Shown: one piece after another, positions 8,316 to 16,711 of the stretch
Layout: every line of letters begins with the position of its first letter
How positions within the stretch are numbered: position 1 is the stretch's first letter
Assembly (NCBI GenBank): GCA_022768375.1
Contig: JALEMG010000024.1
Location: 1-41,064, forward strand
Source of the DNA: Lentisphaeria bacterium
GTDB lineage: Bacteria; Verrucomicrobiota; Lentisphaeria; Victivallales; Victivallaceae
Direction: 5' to 3'
Length of the DNA: 41,064 nt
Notes under the pieces: generated by a model
Database searches by the model: none
The model's input: only the letters and a program-made list of their open reading frames with translations
Told to the model about the DNA's origin: nothing
Made by a program: the position numbers and the translations under genes

Positions 8316-8344
8316 TTGACTTTTCCCCGCGACATGTGTATTTT
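8316..8344 (+). promoter_or_regulatory. Promoter of the GT39-type gene
   Basis: TTGACT (8316-8321), a 17-base spacer and TATTTT (8339-8344), about 55 bases before the ATG at 8400. Divergent from the kinase promoter. Confidence 0.6.
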
Positions 8345-8399
8345 ATCTGCGATTCAGGCGCACCGTGCGCCGAAACCGCCGCAGAGGAGACCGGAGACA

Positions 8400-10025
8400 A
8401 TGGGAAAGAACTTTGCCGCCCTTTTTCGGGGCCGCCCGGAACGGGTGCTGGGCATGTTCATCGCCGGGTCCATGATCATCTGGACGCTGCAGTGCTCCCT
8501 GCTCCAGAACATCCTCGGCATCGACATTCTGGAAACCGTTCTCTGGGGCAGTCAGCCGCAATGGGGGTACAGCAAACATCCTCCGCTGTCCGGCTGGATC
8601 GGAGGTTTTTTCGCCCGCGTAACCGGGCATTCGGACTGGGGATTGTACCTTGCGGCGCAAATCGGCATCGCCGCGGGGGTATGGTTCACCTACCTGCTGG
8701 CCCGGCAGTTTTTCTGCCGTTCCCGGGCGGCGACCGCGGCGCTGCTGCTGTATTTCCTGTTTTACTATACTCCGTCGGAGATGAAGTTCAGCACCTATTT
8801 CGTGGAAATGGCCATCGCTCCGGCGGCATCGTATTTTCTGCTGAAAGCCCTGCGGGGCAACCGGATCCGGCACTGGCTGATCCTGGGAGTGCTGTGCGGT
8901 CTGGGCATCCTGAACAAATACTCCTTCGCGCTGGTGATGCTGGGCTTTGCCGTGATCGTCCTCACCCGCCGGGAGTACCGCGTCCGCCTCAAGTCCGCCG
9001 GTCCCTTCCTGAGCGCGTTGACATTTCTGCTGATCATCATGCCGCACCTGCTCTGGCTTGCCGCCCACGATTTCATCTGTCTGAATCATGTGGACGCGCG
9101 GCTGGGAGAAGACCACAGCGCGCTGATGCCGCTTTTCGTGCTGGCGACCGCGCTGTATCCGCCGGTCAACGGCGCGCTGGTCCTGCTGGCCTCCCGGGGC
9201 CTCGGCCGATTGTTGGGGGACGGCGGCGGGCAGGCGGCGAAATTCCGCCGGGACGTCCGGCCCCGCTCCTGCGGGATCGACCGGGATGCCATGCACTTCG
9301 CGACGATCCTGACTCTGCTGCCGGGCGCGGTGTACTTTCTGCTGGCGCTGACCGGCACGGACATCATCCTGATGTGGATGTGTTCCGTGGCGTCATGGAG
9401 CGGTATCATGGTCGTATCCGCGTGTCCGGCGGCGGTCAACGCCAAATGCTTCCGCCGAGTCGCTCTCCTGCTGGCGATCGGCATCGCGGCGGTATTCACG
9501 GGGACGACGATCCACCTGCTCTGCCGTACCTCCTCCGGCATCCATCCGGACCCGCACGCAATCGTTTCCGCGGCGGAACGATTCTGGCACCGGCACTCCG
9601 CCGGACCGATCCCTCTCGCGGTGGGAAATCTTCGCTACGCCGCGCTGATCCATCATTACGCGCCCGACCATCCCCCCGCGTGCGAATGCGGCGACGAGAT
9701 CATGGTCGGATTGAACCGCGCGCGTCTGGAACGGCACGGAGCGCTGCTCATCGCCGGAAACGAGAATCATCTCGCCGATTTTCTGCCGCGCCTTGACGCG
9801 GACATCAAACTGGAATCCGTCCAAATCCCGTTCCGCGCCCGGTTCGGACGGACCCGTCTGCGGAGATTCGTCCTCGGATTCATCCCGCCGGGAACCGCGC
9901 TCGGACCGGCCGCGGACGCCCCCGCCGGAGCCCCGTCCGGGAGCGGAACGCGGCATATGGGAGAAAAAGGCGTCCTTTCGCCACCGAAATCTTTGCAAAA
10001 GTGCCGATCCGGGGTTAGATTATAA
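8400..10025 (+). CDS. GT39/ArnT-type membrane glycosyltransferase
   Basis: 541 residues with about ten hydrophobic helices in the first ~410 residues and a soluble C-terminal part. The first loop holds the acidic pair typical of the GT39/ArnT/PMT superfamily (D42, E45 in GIDILETVLWG) followed by GYSKHPPL, a signature of this dolichyl/undecaprenyl-phosphate-sugar-using group. These enzymes transfer a sugar from a polyprenyl phosphate carrier to lipid A, protein or another acceptor on the outer face of the inner membrane; the acceptor here is unknown. Proximity to an LPS-kinase-like gene makes an LPS role plausible. ATG at 8400 follows GGAG; codons upstream lie in the promoter. The Pro/Gly-rich tail after about residue 500 looks unstructured. 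Confidence 0.8.
   Translation: MGKNFAALFRGRPERVLGMFIAGSMIIWTLQCSLLQNILGIDILETVLWGSQPQWGYSKHPPLSGWIGGFFARVTGHSDWGLYLAAQIGIAAGVWFTYLLARQFFCRSRAATAALLLYFLFYYTPSEMKFSTYFVEMAIAPAASYFLLKALRGNRIRHWLILGVLCGLGILNKYSFALVMLGFAVIVLTRREYRVRLKSAGPFLSALTFLLIIMPHLLWLAAHDFICLNHVDARLGEDHSALMPLFVLATALYPPVNGALVLLASRGLGRLLGDGGGQAAKFRRDVRPRSCGIDRDAMHFATILTLLPGAVYFLLALTGTDIILMWMCSVASWSGIMVVSACPAAVNAKCFRRVALLLAIGIAAVFTGTTIHLLCRTSSGIHPDPHAIVSAAERFWHRHSAGPIPLAVGNLRYAALIHHYAPDHPPACECGDEIMVGLNRARLERHGALLIAGNENHLADFLPRLDADIKLESVQIPFRARFGRTRLRRFVLGFIPPGTALGPAADAPAGAPSGSGTRHMGEKGVLSPPKSLQKCRSGVRL
9993..10021 (+). promoter_or_regulatory. Promoter of the nitroreductase gene
   Basis: TTGCAA (9993-9998), a 17-base spacer and TAGATT (10016-10021), lying inside the last codons of the upstream glycosyltransferase gene and about 70 bases before the nitroreductase start. 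Confidence 0.5.
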
Positions 10026-10090
10026 ACCGGCGTGACCGGCGCCGCACCATGCCCCGCCGCCGCGCGTAATTTAAGGAAAGGGAAACGATT

Positions 10091-10615
10091 GTGAACGATA
10101 TCATCAACGCCATGATCTCCCGCCGCAGTGTGCGGCAGTTCTCCGCCGAACCGGTCCCGGAGGAGTTGCTCAAAGAGGTGATCGAAGCCGGACTTTACGC
10201 CGCGAGCGCCATGGGGCGGCAGGTTCCGGTCATTCTCAACGTGACCGATCCCCGGTGGCAGGCGCGCATTCGCAAAGTGAACTGCGAGATCGGCGGCTGG
10301 CAGCCGGATTTCGACCCCTTCTACGGCGCACCGGCCATGCTGATCGTGCTGGCCCCCAAAACGTGGCCGAACCGGGTCTACGACGGTTCGCTGGTGATGG
10401 GCAATCTCATGCTGGCCGCCCATGCGCTGGGATTGGGAGCCATCTGGATCCACCGGGCCAAAGAGGAGTTCGAGCGGCCGGACTTTCAGGAACTGCTGCG
10501 CCGGGCCGGTCTGGAGGGGGAGTGGGAAGGCATCGGGCACTGCGCCGTCGGGTATGCCGCCGGTCCCCTGCCCCCGCCGCCGCCGCGCAAGCCGCGCCGG
10601 GCGTTCCGGATCTGA
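10091..10615 (+). CDS. Nitroreductase family FMN oxidoreductase
   Basis: 174 residues, GTG start with a purine-rich AAGGAAAGGG upstream. The N-terminal SRRSVRQF motif is the FMN phosphate-binding signature of the nitroreductase fold, and GNLMLAAHALGLGAIWIH matches the dimer-interface helix of the family. Members are flavin-dependent NAD(P)H oxidoreductases acting on quinones, nitro compounds or other electrophiles; the substrate is not evident. The C-terminus is an unusual run of prolines followed by basic residues (PPPPPPRKPRRAF). Upstream of the ceramidase-like gene (66-base gap) and possibly cotranscribed with it. Confidence 0.85.
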   Translation: MNDIINAMISRRSVRQFSAEPVPEELLKEVIEAGLYAASAMGRQVPVILNVTDPRWQARIRKVNCEIGGWQPDFDPFYGAPAMLIVLAPKTWPNRVYDGSLVMGNLMLAAHALGLGAIWIHRAKEEFERPDFQELLRRAGLEGEWEGIGHCAVGYAAGPLPPPPPRKPRRAFRI

Positions 10616-10681
10616 GGTTCGCGGGGCTCCCTCCCCGATCATATCACGACAACCCCAAAATCAGCAAAGGACATTTCACTC

Positions 10682-12037
10682 ATGAAAATCCGATTCGGCA
10701 CCGGAAGACGGTGCATCAACCCCGAACTGCCGATCTCGCTGGCCGGGTACTTCAACCGCCGCGAGTGGAATCACGTCAAAGACGACATCGAAGTCCGGGC
10801 CATCGTCTTCCGAAGCGGGGCGGACGTCGCCGCGCTCATCAACTTTGACCTGCTCTGCGTGACCGGCGAACTTTACGACGAGGTGCTGGACGGCATCCGG
10901 CGGGCGGGATTCTCCGAAATCACCCCGGACAATCTGCTGGTCTGCGCCATTCACACCCACACCGCGCCGGATGTTCGCAACGACCCCAACAGCGCGGCCT
11001 ACCGCCGTTTCGCGGCGGCGAAAGCGCTGGAAGCGCTGGGCGACGCCGTCGCCGCGGAAAATTCCGGCGAACTGCTCGGCGGCATGGCGGCGGACCCCCG
11101 GTTCCTTTTCAACCGGCGGTACTGGATGAAGGACGGCACCGTGGTGACCAATCCGGGCAAACTCAATCCGGATATCATGCGTCCCGAAGGTGAGATCGAC
11201 CCGCAGATCCCCATGCTGGCGGTCCGGACCGACGCCGGACTGCAACTGCTCATCACCAGCATCGTCAACCACACCGACACCATCGGCGGCTGCGGCGTTT
11301 CGGCGGACTGGGCGGGATTTCTGCGGCGCGCTCTGGAGGCGGAAATGGCCCCCGGCGCCATGGTGGCGCAGTTGATCGGCGCATCCGGCAACATCAATCA
11401 CTTCGATGTCGCCACCGACATGGACCAGACCTGCTATGCCGAACCGGAACGCATCGGGTCCGGTTACGCCGACACCATTCGGAAAATGCTGCATACCCTG
11501 GCGCCGGTGACCGGGAACGGTCTTCGGGCCCTTTCCGCCGTGGTGAAAGCCGGGACGAGGGAACTTGCGGCGGAGGAGATCGCCGCCGCCCGGGAAACAG
11601 TGAAGCGGTTCGCGGATGTGGACACCTCGAAAGTCGGTTCCGAGGTCAACATGACCAGCGAAGACCTGGCCAAAGGCGCGCCGTTCGCGCTCAAGTATTT
11701 CGCGGAACAACTCCTGCGTCTGGCCGACGGGACCCCCGCCCCCGAATTCCGGCTGAGTTGTCTGAGGTTCGGGGATTCGGCGGTCATCGCCTCGCTGCCC
11801 AGCGAACCCTTTGTGGAAATCGGGCTGGAACTACGCCGGGCGATCTTTCACGACAAACTCTGTCTGGTGGCCTCTCACGGCAACAGCAACGGCGGCCCGG
11901 GCTACGGCGGCGGATACATCCCCAATCCGTGGAACTACGGGCGGGGCGGATACGAGACCACGCCGCGCAGCAGCGGGTACTCCGTCCGCACGTCGGAAAT
12001 CCTGCTGGCGGCATGGCGGGACCTGGCCGCGAAATAA
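10682..12037 (+). CDS. Neutral/alkaline ceramidase-like protein (N-terminal domain type)
   Basis: 451 residues, no signal peptide. The start GTGRRCINPELPISLAGY and the motif CAIHTHTAPD match the N-terminal domain of neutral/alkaline non-lysosomal ceramidases (PF04734), where the equivalent SHTHSGPG segment supplies zinc ligands. A second His-rich site is IVNHTDTIGG and a likely nucleophile/oxyanion region is LIGASGNINHFD. True ceramidases hydrolyse the N-acyl bond of ceramide and are exported and about 650-750 residues long. This shorter, apparently cytoplasmic version lacks the C-terminal domain and may act on another amide or ester. AAAGGA precedes the ATG. A strong terminator follows. Confidence 0.75.
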   Translation: MKIRFGTGRRCINPELPISLAGYFNRREWNHVKDDIEVRAIVFRSGADVAALINFDLLCVTGELYDEVLDGIRRAGFSEITPDNLLVCAIHTHTAPDVRNDPNSAAYRRFAAAKALEALGDAVAAENSGELLGGMAADPRFLFNRRYWMKDGTVVTNPGKLNPDIMRPEGEIDPQIPMLAVRTDAGLQLLITSIVNHTDTIGGCGVSADWAGFLRRALEAEMAPGAMVAQLIGASGNINHFDVATDMDQTCYAEPERIGSGYADTIRKMLHTLAPVTGNGLRALSAVVKAGTRELAAEEIAAARETVKRFADVDTSKVGSEVNMTSEDLAKGAPFALKYFAEQLLRLADGTPAPEFRLSCLRFGDSAVIASLPSEPFVEIGLELRRAIFHDKLCLVASHGNSNGGPGYGGGYIPNPWNYGRGGYETTPRSSGYSVRTSEILLAAWRDLAAK

Positions 12038-12055
12038 CGGATTTGCGGCGCATTC

Positions 12056-12098
12056 ATTCCCGTCGGCACCGGAGAGCGGCGCCGACGGGAATTTTTTC
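12056..12098 (+). terminator. Rho-independent terminator
   Basis: ATTCCCGTCGGC (12056-12067) pairs over 12 bases with GCCGACGGGAAT (12081-12092), loop 13 bases, and runs straight into a T6 tract. It ends the nitroreductase/ceramidase-like unit; the convergent glycosidase gene's stop codon overlaps its last bases. Confidence 0.88.
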
Positions 12099-15000
12099 TA
12101 CGGAAGCGGGACCACGCTGCGTCCGGCGGGCAGTTGCAGTTCCCGTCCGCAAAGCCGGAGCGTGAATGCTTCGGGCGCGATGATCTCCGCCTCGCGGCGT
12201 CCCGGGTCGGCGATCAAAGTGTAAGATCTGCCGCCCATTTTCAAATCGCGGATACCGCTGCGCTTCGCCGAACACGGTTCCCAGACGATGCGGCGTTCCG
12301 GCGCGTTGACCTCCCGCACGCCCAGGATATTCTCGATGAAAAGCGAGATCGGCCCCAGCGCCGACCAGCCGCAGAAATCCGGTCTCGAGTAGCGGTTCAC
12401 CTTGTTGGTGGACGGTTTGTCCTCGGTGGGCGAATAGCACTCCCAGATCGTGTGGGGGTCAAAATCCCGCCACGTCCGGTACTGCAGGGAAATCATCTTG
12501 CAAGCGATCTCGTCCGCGAGTGACTGCCGGCCGTATTTTTCCAGCCCCTTGACCGTCATGTAGACTTTGGGCATCCAGATCCCGCCGCGCCAGTATTCTC
12601 CGACGGGCGAGAAGCGCGGATCGTCCCGGCTGACGCTGGGGAGCGGCCGTTCGCCGCCCAGTTTCGTCGGGTCGCACAGCACCGCGGCCAGCGCGTCCGC
12701 CTGTCCGGAGTCCGCGATCTCCGCCAGCATGGGCCACATGGAAGCCGGAGTCAGGACTTTGCAGAATCCGCTCTCGTCCACCTTGCGGTCAAGGTACATC
12801 CGGTCGGACTCCGACCAGAACCGTTCGTTGACCAGCGCTTTCTGCGTTTCATACTCGGCGAACCACGTCCGGGCCAACGCCGTTTCGCCGACGGCCTCGG
12901 CAAGACGGGCGATGTAGAGCGCGCTCAACGCCTGCTGGCAGGAAAGGTCGAGATAATAGATCGAATCGTAGTCGTCATCGCCCCGCGGCGTATTGTCCAT
13001 CCCGGCCTTGCCGCCCTCCCACCGGAATCCCTTGCCGGGGACGAATTCGGCCGCAATCGGACTGGAGGCGTAGTCGAACAGCACCCCCGATTTCACCTCG
13101 TTGAGCCACTGATAGTGCCGCTGGAGATAACGCTTTTCCAGCAGGACCTTGCGGATGCGTTCCGTATCCCCGGTATGTTGGAAATACTCGTACTCGGTCC
13201 ACGCGAAAAGCGGCGGATTGTCCGGAATGCACACTTTCAACCCGGTATTCTCCCCGTCGTGCATGACCCGGTAAAAATTGTCCAGGCTCTGGATCCCCGG
13301 GAAAACATCCGCGGCATACCGGCAGAAATGCACCATGAAGCAGGTGTCCCAGATCCAGATTTTGTGAATCCGGATCCCCTCGTTCATATACAGGGGGACC
13401 GGGGCTTTCCGGCAGGAGAAAATATGCGTCCACGCCGACTGCCACGCCGCGTAATAAAGGTCGATCCATCCCGGTTCCTCTTCGTACACCGGAGCGGGAA
13501 CCAGTTCCCGGGGCATGATGGTGTCCCGTGAAGTGAAAAGCGGAAGCCGGGGTTTGCTTTCCCAGCCCTTGTTCCGAGTCAGGACCGCGTAGAAACGGGG
13601 GTAGACCGCGCCGTCTTTTTCCAGCCGGACGGAAACTTTTTTCTTCGACGGCGGCAGGGGCATGGCAAACACGCCGTCGGCGTCGAACTCCGCCGCCATG
13701 CGTTTGCCGTCACAGGTCAGAATGAACCGGCGGGTCTCCTCCGCCGCGCCGCAGATGAGCAATTCGTCCCCCCGGTCCAGTTCCACTTCAAAGAATCCGT
13801 TGGGAAAAACCCGGTTGCCCGCCCAGCGGGAGGGCAGACCGCGATGCAGCGCCGCGTGGGAAGCGTGCATATAGCGGACGATCCGCCAGTCGTCGGTGAT
13901 CCCGCCGGTGATGACGCCGTCTTCGCAGCCGGTAAGAAACTTCTCCTTTGCGGCGTACTCGGCGGGAAATTCCGCCAGCAGTTCGCTGCAGATGGCCGCC
14001 AGCGGTTCCAGCACCAACTCCTCAAGGGTGCGATGGGCCTCCTTCAGACGATGTTCCAGCCCGTTGACGACTTCCCGTTTGACGACTTCCACATGGTGTC
14101 CGGCGAGCCGGTCGAACTCTGCCAGCGAAGATGCGACCTGCGCTTTCAAGTGCGGGAAATCCGGCTTTTCCCACTCCATGTCGTCGAAGTACGCCACGAT
14201 GCAACTGGCCAGTTCCCGGACCGCGCGGGTGATGACCACCGCGTTCCGCCAAAGCCGCCAGCGGTAATCGTCCGGCGGCGGATTGATGCGCTTCAGCAGC
14301 GCCATCCCCTTGTCCGCCAACACCACGGCACGGTTTTTCTCAATCATGATCGCCGCCCGTCCCACGGTTTCCCGGTCGGTCAGGATCGACCAGATTCCTT
14401 TGCCGTTGGCGAGTGTGCGGCGGCCTTCGGCGAAAAGGGCGAAAATGAAACCGGCTTTCAGATACTTCATGGAGTAGTTGCCGTGAAACAGCACCTGATG
14501 ATCAATGAAGTAGGTCTTGGTGACCATCTCCCAGCCCATCTTGTCCAGTTCGATGAACCCCTGCCGATACTCCGGCGGATAATGTTTTTCGTACCACTCC
14601 CGCCGGATCTCGTCGGCGGTGATGTCGGGATCGGCGATGGCCCGGTCATATGCGTAGTAGTTCAATTCGTAGAGGTCGAAAATGCAGTACCCCCTGCGGT
14701 CAATGCGGATCGAGAAGCGGTCCACCCCGGCGGCCTGCCCCTCCCGGACGTAGCGCACCAAGTTGTCCACATTCTCGAACGGCATGTACCCCTGCCCCAT
14801 GAATTCCCCTACGCACTCGCACTCCGACGACAGCGTGAAATTCGGGCTCCGGCGCAGAAACGGATTGGGCGGCAGAAAGGGATCGAAGTCATAGGGAGTG
14901 CACTTGGTCTCGATCTCAAACTCGTACTTCCCGGCCAGTTGCTCCGCGCCCGCCAGAATATCCTCGTAATCCTGCGCGATGGAACCGAATGAGCGCATGA

Positions 15001-15571
15001 TGAAGCGTTTTCCCCGCTTCCGCAGTTCCGAAGCGAAAATCTCGATGATGAACCGCACCACCTCCACCGGCGGATACTTCACGGTATTGGAGTTGTGAAT
15101 GGCCGAAAAATCCGCCTCCGTCAGCGTCAGCACCAGCCCGTCCAGTTCCGGCGCCGCCGCCAGCGCCCGGTCGATCTTGAACCGGATCAGCGCCGCAAAC
15201 GCCGCGCCCAGCAGGTCGAATTCTCCGTTTCCATCCAGCAGTTCGGGAATCTCCTCCAGCAGTCCCGGGGGGATCATGACTTCCCGATGCCAGAGATACA
15301 CCGCCTTGCCCGCCGCGTGGGAAACCGCCAGTATCTCATTCAGACTCCGCCGATTTTCCGCGACCCTATCCTGATCCCACCGGGCGAAGGCGCGGGGATA
15401 CTCCGCGTAGTCGATCAATCCGTCCAAACCGCCGTAGGGTGTATGGCACTGAGCGCATATTTCAAAACTGTCCACGTGGTATTCCGCGGACTTCCGGACC
15501 AGTTTCCGCACATAATCCGCATCCAGCGGGGTCGGGTGCATCAGACTCCACGTGATCTCCGGCTTTTTCAT
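12098..15571 (-). CDS. Two-domain glycosidase-like protein (TIM-barrel plus MGH1/trehalase-like barrel)
   Basis: 1157 residues, no signal peptide. The first ~450 residues look like a glycosidase TIM barrel: a conserved start ITWSLMHPTPLDADYV, strands such as DGLVLTLTEAD and KRFIMRSFG, and SSECECVGEFMGQG near residue 250. A middle helical region (~450-560) and a beta-rich region (~570-680) follow. Residues ~720-1100 resemble the alpha/alpha six-barrel of MGH1/GH63/trehalase-type enzymes: HKIWIWDTCFM, DNTPRGDDDYDSIYYLDLS, and SPVGEYWRGGIWMPKVYM. The closing ~60 residues look like a small beta domain. Joint occurrence suggests one protein processing a branched or uronic-acid-containing glycan, but the substrate is not predictable. 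ATG at 15571 has GGGAGG upstream; the longer GTG start at 15610 has none. Confidence 0.75.
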   Translation of the reverse strand: MKKPEITWSLMHPTPLDADYVRKLVRKSAEYHVDSFEICAQCHTPYGGLDGLIDYAEYPRAFARWDQDRVAENRRSLNEILAVSHAAGKAVYLWHREVMIPPGLLEEIPELLDGNGEFDLLGAAFAALIRFKIDRALAAAPELDGLVLTLTEADFSAIHNSNTVKYPPVEVVRFIIEIFASELRKRGKRFIMRSFGSIAQDYEDILAGAEQLAGKYEFEIETKCTPYDFDPFLPPNPFLRRSPNFTLSSECECVGEFMGQGYMPFENVDNLVRYVREGQAAGVDRFSIRIDRRGYCIFDLYELNYYAYDRAIADPDITADEIRREWYEKHYPPEYRQGFIELDKMGWEMVTKTYFIDHQVLFHGNYSMKYLKAGFIFALFAEGRRTLANGKGIWSILTDRETVGRAAIMIEKNRAVVLADKGMALLKRINPPPDDYRWRLWRNAVVITRAVRELASCIVAYFDDMEWEKPDFPHLKAQVASSLAEFDRLAGHHVEVVKREVVNGLEHRLKEAHRTLEELVLEPLAAICSELLAEFPAEYAAKEKFLTGCEDGVITGGITDDWRIVRYMHASHAALHRGLPSRWAGNRVFPNGFFEVELDRGDELLICGAAEETRRFILTCDGKRMAAEFDADGVFAMPLPPSKKKVSVRLEKDGAVYPRFYAVLTRNKGWESKPRLPLFTSRDTIMPRELVPAPVYEEEPGWIDLYYAAWQSAWTHIFSCRKAPVPLYMNEGIRIHKIWIWDTCFMVHFCRYAADVFPGIQSLDNFYRVMHDGENTGLKVCIPDNPPLFAWTEYEYFQHTGDTERIRKVLLEKRYLQRHYQWLNEVKSGVLFDYASSPIAAEFVPGKGFRWEGGKAGMDNTPRGDDDYDSIYYLDLSCQQALSALYIARLAEAVGETALARTWFAEYETQKALVNERFWSESDRMYLDRKVDESGFCKVLTPASMWPMLAEIADSGQADALAAVLCDPTKLGGERPLPSVSRDDPRFSPVGEYWRGGIWMPKVYMTVKGLEKYGRQSLADEIACKMISLQYRTWRDFDPHTIWECYSPTEDKPSTNKVNRYSRPDFCGWSALGPISLFIENILGVREVNAPERRIVWEPCSAKRSGIRDLKMGGRSYTLIADPGRREAEIIAPEAFTLRLCGRELQLPAGRSVVPLP

Positions 15572-15618
15572 GAATCCTCCCAATTCCCCTGATAACTGTC
15601 TTCGTTTCACAGTTGCAT

Positions 15619-15647
15619 AATATAAGTTCTCTCCCCTCCGATGTCAA
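15619..15647 (-). promoter_or_regulatory. Promoter of the two-domain glycosidase-like gene
   Basis: On the minus strand, TTGACA (complement 15642-15647), a 17-base spacer and TATATT (complement 15619-15624), about 48 bases before the ATG. Confidence 0.65.
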
Positions 15648-15724
15648 GCAGAATTCGGGGCAAAGCACTCGGAAATCCATCGTCTATTTGAAAAAAAGCA
15701 TAACGTGAAGTACGGGGACGTGAT

Positions 15725-15868
15725 ATGATTGCGACGACGGTCGCCTGGATTTTGACACGGCTTTTCGCGTGGATGTTTCTCCGCGTGATCCGGTCGGTGA
15801 TCAGGGCGGTATGGCAACTGTTGGGGCTCATGGGACCGACACCGCCGAAAACGCGGCGCGGGAGTTGA
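15725..15868 (+). CDS. Possible small membrane protein (47 residues)
   Basis: A 47-codon frame starts with MIATTVAWILTRLFAWMFLR and continues with an alternating Val/Ile/Arg helix (VIRSVIRAVWQLLGLMG), ending in a basic tail. The first 35 residues would form one hydrophobic, Arg-dotted helix, which fits a small membrane or membrane-surface peptide. The upstream ribosome binding site is weak (ACGGGGACGTGAT), and two tight hairpins begin three bases past the stop. No family is recognised. It may be chance reading of an intergenic region. Confidence 0.3.
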   Translation: MIATTVAWILTRLFAWMFLRVIRSVIRAVWQLLGLMGPTPPKTRRGS

Positions 15869-15871
15869 CAA

Positions 15872-15886
15872 GGCGGCACGGCCGCC
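15872..15886. repeat. Perfect hairpin with 3-base loop
   Basis: GGCGGC-ACG-GCCGCC, a 6-bp all-GC stem directly after the stop codon of the mini-ORF. First of three stem-loops in 105 bases. Confidence 0.5.
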
Positions 15887-15891
15887 GCAGA

Positions 15892-15910
15892 GCCGCACCA
15901 GAGGTGCGGC
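15892..15910. terminator. Perfect 8-bp hairpin with 3-base loop
   Basis: GCCGCACC-AGA-GGTGCGGC pairs perfectly. There is no T run on either side, so it is either a factor-dependent terminator, part of a structured RNA, or a protein binding site. Confidence 0.4.
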
Positions 15911-15947
15911 AACCCTCAACTCATCCAATCCGCAACGCGGAACAGAG

Positions 15948-15976
15948 CCCCGAAAACAGAACATCTGTTTGCGGGG
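15948..15976 (-). terminator. Stem-loop just past tRNA-Leu
   Basis: On the minus strand, three bases after the tRNA CCA, CCCCG-C-AAACAGA pairs with TCTGTTT-T-CGGGG around a TGT loop (12 pairs, one mismatch). It may stop transcription of the tsaD-gph-tRNA unit or guide 3' processing. No T run follows. Confidence 0.45.
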
Positions 15977-15979
15977 AAA

Positions 15980-16063
15980 TGGTACGCGGCGCGGGAGTTG
16001 AACCCGCATGCCTTTCGGCGGCAGGACCTAAACCTGCTGTGTCTGCCATTCCACCAGCCGCGC
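15980..16063 (-). tRNA. tRNA-Leu (UAG anticodon)
   Basis: 84 bases with a long variable arm, as expected of a class II tRNA. The acceptor stem is GCGCGGC against GCCGCGT (first pair G-U), with discriminator A and encoded CCA (complement 15980-15982). The anticodon stem GCAGG/CCTGC encloses TTTAGGT, giving anticodon TAG, which reads CUA/CUG leucine codons. T arm GCGGG-TTCAACT-CCCGC. It begins only two bases after the stop codon of the gph-like gene, so it is probably released from that transcript. Confidence 0.96.
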
Positions 16064-16065
16064 AA

Positions 16066-16704
16066 TCAATGATCCAGGATCGTTTCCGCGATCTCCGGGA
16101 AGGAATTGACCGTAAAGTCCGGCGTTTCGCCCCGGAGTTCTCCAAAACCGTAGGCGCAGAAAATCCGCCGGAATCCGGCCCTGCGTCCCGCTTCCATATC
16201 CGTAAAATGATCTCCGACCATCCAGCAGTCGCGGGGCGAAACCGAATACTTCGCCCGCAGGCTCAGCAGCGCATCCGGCGCCGGTTTCAGCGCGTATCCC
16301 GAATCGCCGCCGACAAGATCGGAAAAATACTCCAGCGCCCCATTCCGATCGAGAATAGTCCGGGACTCCCGGGAGTCCTTATTGCTCACCAGCGCCAAAA
16401 TCACCCCCGCATCGCGCAGCCGCACCAATCCCTCCTCCCCTCCGGGAAAAAGCCGGGTATGGTCGGTCAGGTGTTCGCCGTAGACTGCTTTCATCCGCGC
16501 CACGGCCGACTCCCAATCGTACCGGTTGCCCGCAAGGGCCTTTTCCACCAACTTGCGCAAGCCGTCACCGATGCACCCCCGCACCGCATCCGAACTCAGC
16601 GGCGGCAGTCCGAACGAGCCGCGCACGAGATTGATGGAATCGGCCAGATCCCGCAGGGAATTGACCAGCGTCCCGTCCAAATCGAAAACCGCAAGGCGCG
16701 CCAT
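16066..16704 (-). CDS. gph: HAD-family phosphatase, phosphoglycolate phosphatase-like
   Basis: 212 residues, the usual size. Motif I FDLDGTLVNS holds the nucleophile and acid/base aspartates (D8, D10). Motif II is LALVSNKD, the conserved Lys is in YALKPAPDALL, and motif IV is MVGDHFTDMEAGRRAG. Gph hydrolyses 2-phosphoglycolate from DNA repair or other phosphate esters; family specificity is broad, so the exact substrate is a guess. ATG at 16704 is used, with GGAGGAG upstream inside the 3' end of tsaD. It follows tsaD by 7 bases and precedes tRNA-Leu by 2. Confidence 0.82.
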   Translation of the reverse strand: MARLAVFDLDGTLVNSLRDLADSINLVRGSFGLPPLSSDAVRGCIGDGLRKLVEKALAGNRYDWESAVARMKAVYGEHLTDHTRLFPGGEEGLVRLRDAGVILALVSNKDSRESRTILDRNGALEYFSDLVGGDSGYALKPAPDALLSLRAKYSVSPRDCWMVGDHFTDMEAGRRAGFRRIFCAYGFGELRGETPDFTVNSFPEIAETILDH

Positions 16705-16711
16705 GACCGGC

